Assembly: GCF_964204865.1 (NCBI RefSeq)
Contig: NC_135257.1
Span: 10,934,151-10,998,150 of the forward strand
DNA from: Styela clava
Taxonomy: Eukaryota > Chordata > Ascidiacea > Stolidobranchia > Styelidae
Length of the DNA: 64,000 nucleotides
Direction of reading: 5' to 3'
The position numbers and the translations under genes are program-made. This document shows, piece after piece, positions 59,928 to 64,000 of the stretch (positions are counted from its first letter, which is position 1; the number at the start of each line of letters is the position of its first letter). A model generated the notes under the pieces. That model searched no databases and was not told where the DNA came from. It was given only the letters and a program-made list of their open reading frames with translations.

Positions 59928-62900
59928 ATGATGGGATTCTTACAATATGTCATCATCGCTTATACTACCTGTTTTCACGTCGATCAAGTATTGTCTGGTA
60001 TGTTTTTTACTAGATTTTTATCAATTTCATAATAAAGTCTAACCTTGTAAATTCTTTGATTTGCCATAAGTCAGTAAGTTGTGTTTAGTATATGGGATCC
60101 AGAGATTACTGGGTTCCACTTTTTTTTTAATCTGACTCTTCGCCTTTCACTCTTTTTTAATTGGAATATTAATCTAAGATTATGAGTTAAAATAAGAGTA
60201 TAAATTGATTAAGGTGCACCTTAAGTCTCTGATAAGCTTGTCAACTTCAAATATTAGTTTTTTTTTTAATTGTTACACTGGACTTAGATCTAATAATTTA
60301 TAAATTGGTGATATATTTTCGTGATAGTCAGAAAATGAGAATCGAACAAGGATTTGAAATTTCATTTTATCTTCGGTTCTTTAGCATTATTGTAAATTGT
60401 TTGTGTGCCCCATGTCATTGTGTCAACCATCATTAACCTTTTGTTTTTGAAACAGTATTTTTTTGTTATCACTAAGAATCAAATTTTTTCTTTCAGTGTC
60501 AGCAACAGGTCATGTCCTTCTTGATTCTTTAAATGAATTTTACATTTTCAAACCGGTGAAAGTTTCACACAACACAATGACCTCAAATTTATATACTTTT
60601 TCAACACTTTTATCAAAGGTATGATGTTGATTACAAGTTTTTTAAGACAAATTTTAAATGAAATAAACTTCAATTATGATTATAGATTTCTACAGTTTGC
60701 TAGAAAATACTTAATCACATTTATATACTGGTATTTTTTTCACAAATTCAATTTTATTGTTTTCATACACAAGATACTCATTAGAGCGGTCCTTAATTCT
60801 AATTCTAAAGTACTAATTCTAAAATTTTATTTCATACATGCTGTACAATTGTGTTAGTTGTATGAAATGGGATTGCGGTAATTATTTTGTGGCTTATGAA
60901 ATGCGATATTTAATATTAAACTATTGTTCGACTACTAAATATTTGTAGTTAATAACTATTGATTTCTCCATTTATTTAGTAAGTAAATACGGTTTATTAA
61001 CCTATCTAAGTTTACAAAATGATTTAATTATCTTGCAATGGGCGTATACTGCTTTTTTGATAGAAATGCAAAAAAATAGTAGATTTTAGTTTGAATCATG
61101 CTGATAGTATTACTACCGTGTGACTTAAATCGTATTTTATTATGATTTCAGATAATATGGTAATGTTAAATTTTTTAAACAGTTTTGTCTTGGTATCTTA
61201 CCATTTTACATAGTAGGATCCACATATCTGTATATTCTATTCTCAAAAAATAAACACACACAATACATTTTGTTTGATTTTTAACCACCTTTTTAATTTT
61301 TTAGGATCATGGAATCCATGAACCAGAGATTGAAATATCATTCAGAGCAAATGGAACAAATTATAATCTTAAATTGAAATTGAATGAAGATTTCATATCA
61401 CAGGGTTTTTCAACTTCAAATCTTGGCGCCGGGGAAAATGGTCAAGATATATTTGAAGTATTCACCCCCAAGGTTAATATGTTACAGGATATATCATTAA
61501 GTTATTGAAATTTCTCAGTGGAGACAACATCGACATACCATATGAGTGATATTATACAATAAAATTGTTAGCTCAAATAAAAATAAATGTTACATTTTGA
61601 ATTTCGCTTCTATTATCTGGAAAAACAATAAAAAAAATTTGCAAATAATTTAATTAAACATTGATTTTTGTTTTTTATTCTTAAATTATTCAGGTGTCAA
61701 ATCAAATACTAGGAATTCTAAGCATTCAGCTTTTTTGTCATTCTGGAAACTTTTATGTATTTGTGAAGCAAACATAATGTACTCTGTCTATTTTAGGAAA
61801 TAAATAATTGTTATTATCATGGTCATATTGTTGGAATGAACAATAGTCAAGTTGTGGCAAGCACTTGCAATGGACTAAGGTAAGATGTGATCAAAGGAGT
61901 TCAAAGTTTGTTAAAGTCAAATTGATATTGATTTTTTTATAATGTATGTGTACAATGTGTATTGCTAATTGTTTAAAAGAGATTGATTTGTTTTAATTTT
62001 TTTTAATTTATGAATTAGATTATAAGCAAAATCATTTTGTTTTTGCCAGAGGCACCATATTTTTGCCACACGACGTTTTGCAATTTTCACCAATTGATGA
62101 ACATTATTCAATGCATGCACTGTATCGGCCCCAAGAAACAGAAAATCATTCATGTGGAACAAAACATTTTAAAGCATTCCAGCAAGGCATGACAGGTACG
62201 TAATTTATGCTAGCACTGAATGTCTCACTTTATTGTTTACTTCGTAAGGGAAATTAAATCATATGCCCCCAAGCATATGCATTTCAAAGAATTGTCATCG
62301 GGTTATTCATAAATAAATATTTCCTGCCCACGTGATCATATTGAAATCAGTCTTGCAACAAAAAATTGTGGATCATAATGAGCTTAATGTTAGACTTACA
62401 AATTTTTTTTTCACAGTCAATGAAGATTTGTCAACACCAATTCGTTTAAAACGTGCGACTGATGAAAAAAAATTCATAGAATTGTTAATCGTTGTTGATA
62501 ATAAATTGGTGAGAATATTTCAATGTGTGAAACACATATTCATCTGGCATGTACTGACAATGAATAATGTATATAATAATACTTGTGAAGCAAAAAGTAG
62601 AAATTCAAAATCACTCTCAAAATTAATAAGGCTATTAGGCTATTTGTGAATGAGAACAGATAACTAATTTAGTACAATCTTGTTCCATCTTAAAACTGAT
62701 CTATTTTTTATAATTACGGATCAGATCATTTTAGGATTAAAAACTTTTTGAGTATTATTCAATTATTTATAAAAAGTAGGATCAAATGTAAATATTGAAA
62801 TTATGAATACATACATACATGAATTTCTTCAAGTATACTTTTGTGTATACTCAAGTAAAGTTTTCTTTTAGTTTAAGAAATTTGGAAGTAATCGGCCAAA

Positions 62901-64000
62901 GCTCTATGAACACATAAAAGAAGTTGTTAACTACCTTGATGCTCTATATAAAAAGTTGGAACTTAGGATTGTTCTTCTTCATGTAGAAGTTTGGGAAAAA
63001 GAAGACAAAATAGTCAGTGATGCTGTACCAGAAAATGTAAGTTTGTTTACATCTTGCGTTATTAATAACTCTTTACAATATTCAAGGTTCAACATTTTAT
63101 AATGGTTTAATTTGTCAAACGGGAATCATCAATATCGGTAAGTAACCCAAAAATCTGATCTTGTCTAAAAGGTCGCCCAAATTATTTGAGGTTGTAAAAA
63201 GGTTCTGGATATGGTCAGGGGTTTATTAATCGTAGTTTCAAAATGTGTGAGAGTTCCTGGGCACAGCTTTGTTTTGGGTATTCGTAATGCAAATTTAGTA
63301 ATGCTTATACAATCATTTCAATACATAATCTAATCTTATTTATAATGAATGATTTATTTCCCCCAAAAATTCATGTTCAACGAAAGTTTGCATAAATTAA
63401 AACATATTTGCAGGGATTGTATTAAATAATACTGGAAGGTGATATTAACATTTTTAATTGGTTTACTCGGCTATGAAAAGTTACATGAAGATGATTTCAG
63501 ATTTGACTGCCTAACATAATATTTTTTTAAACTGATAATATTTTAAATTAGTCCTGAAGTCAAGAATTCACTTCATTAAAGTAACTAACTGTGAATCTAG
63601 TCAAATATTTGTTCTGGAATTATTTACTCAAATTTTAATAATTGATTATTACATGTAATTGCAACACATATTGAGTTGGTATTTAATTCACACTTAGTTT
63701 GCAATGAAAAACACATTTATTTTATATTTGGCATTATGTAGGTATTGTCAGCATTCCTGAGTTATAGAATGGATCGAATCCAAACGTTATCTTCCGATTC
63801 ACCATGGACATATACAGATAATGCACAATTGTTTTATGGTGGAAGTTTTGTGGGTACTACAGTTGGCATGGCAACAGTATCCACCATGTGCTCATTACGA
63901 TCCGGTGGTGTGAATGAGGTATAAAGATTTAAATTGGTTTTTCTGCTCCTGACCTATTCGAGTTATAAGGAAAAAAAACTTGAAGCATTTTTTATATTTT
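59928..64000 (+). CDS. ADAM-family metalloprotease, 5' part (runs off the right edge)
   Basis: Exons 59928-59997, 60497-60618, 61305-61472, 61797-61879, 62050-62195, 62417-62508, 62872-63036 and 63742-63918 give 341 residues in one frame with GT-AG introns. The start MMGFLQYVIIAYTTCF is a signal peptide. The prodomain contains CYYHGHIVG and ASTCNGLRG, hallmarks of ADAM propeptides. C183 in NHSCGT is a candidate cysteine switch that would hold the catalytic zinc. RLKR at 206-209 is a furin-type site. The reprolysin domain begins KFIELLIVVDNKL and continues through DNAQLFYGGSFVGTT and TMCSLRSGGVNE, as in meltrin-type ADAMs (9/12/19 group, tentative). The zinc-binding HExxH, disintegrin, Cys-rich and transmembrane parts lie beyond 64000, so catalytic competence cannot be judged. 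Two ATGs in tandem open the frame; the first is used. Confidence 0.9.

Overview
This is AT-rich, intron-rich animal nuclear DNA. An ascidian tunicate, possibly Ciona-like, is the best guess: introns are short, there is a compact eIF4H gene, modular ShK/TSP1 proteins are present, a single-ORF Ty3/Gypsy element has very short LTRs, and the DNA is dense with MITEs. No species-diagnostic gene was identified, so the organism is an inference.

Three host genes can be reconstructed exon by exon. (1) 5127-34621, plus strand: a 22-exon gene for a secreted mosaic serine protease of 997 residues. The order is signal peptide, ShK x3, TSP1, ShK, TSP1 x2, ShK, TSP1, ShK, TSP1 x5, then a complete trypsin-type protease domain. 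Every ShK and TSP1 module is one exon with phase-1 introns on both sides. (2) 45165-49708, minus strand: a seven-exon orthologue of translation initiation factor eIF4H (268 residues; one RRM, a glycine-rich tract and the conserved C-terminal tail). (3) 59928 to the right edge, plus strand: the first eight exons of an ADAM-family metalloprotease (signal peptide, prodomain with candidate cysteine switch, furin-type site, first half of the reprolysin domain). The HExxH motif lies beyond the window.

The space between genes and the large introns hold transposable elements. A 4458-bp minus-strand Ty3/Gypsy element (7362-11819) sits in intron 3 of the protease gene. It has 235-bp LTRs differing at one position, a 5-bp target duplication, a tRNA-Leu-type primer site that is translated as the start of Gag, and one in-frame stop between RNase H and integrase. 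Other introns hold two hAT-type non-autonomous elements with perfect 8-bp target duplications, MITE families (one TA-flanked, one ending in a GAAGTATGTGCACC-type repeat), and tandem duplications. The 50-59.5 kb interval is a repeat graveyard. It has tRNA-derived SINEs, a large inverted pair of broken THAP-domain transposon relics with a YqaJ-nuclease-like fragment between them, a large fold-back element, and a TIR element.

1-5080, about 34.8-43.9 kb and about 49.8-59.9 kb contain no gene I can support. Gene structures are my own reading of splice sites and frame continuity. No transcript or database evidence was available.
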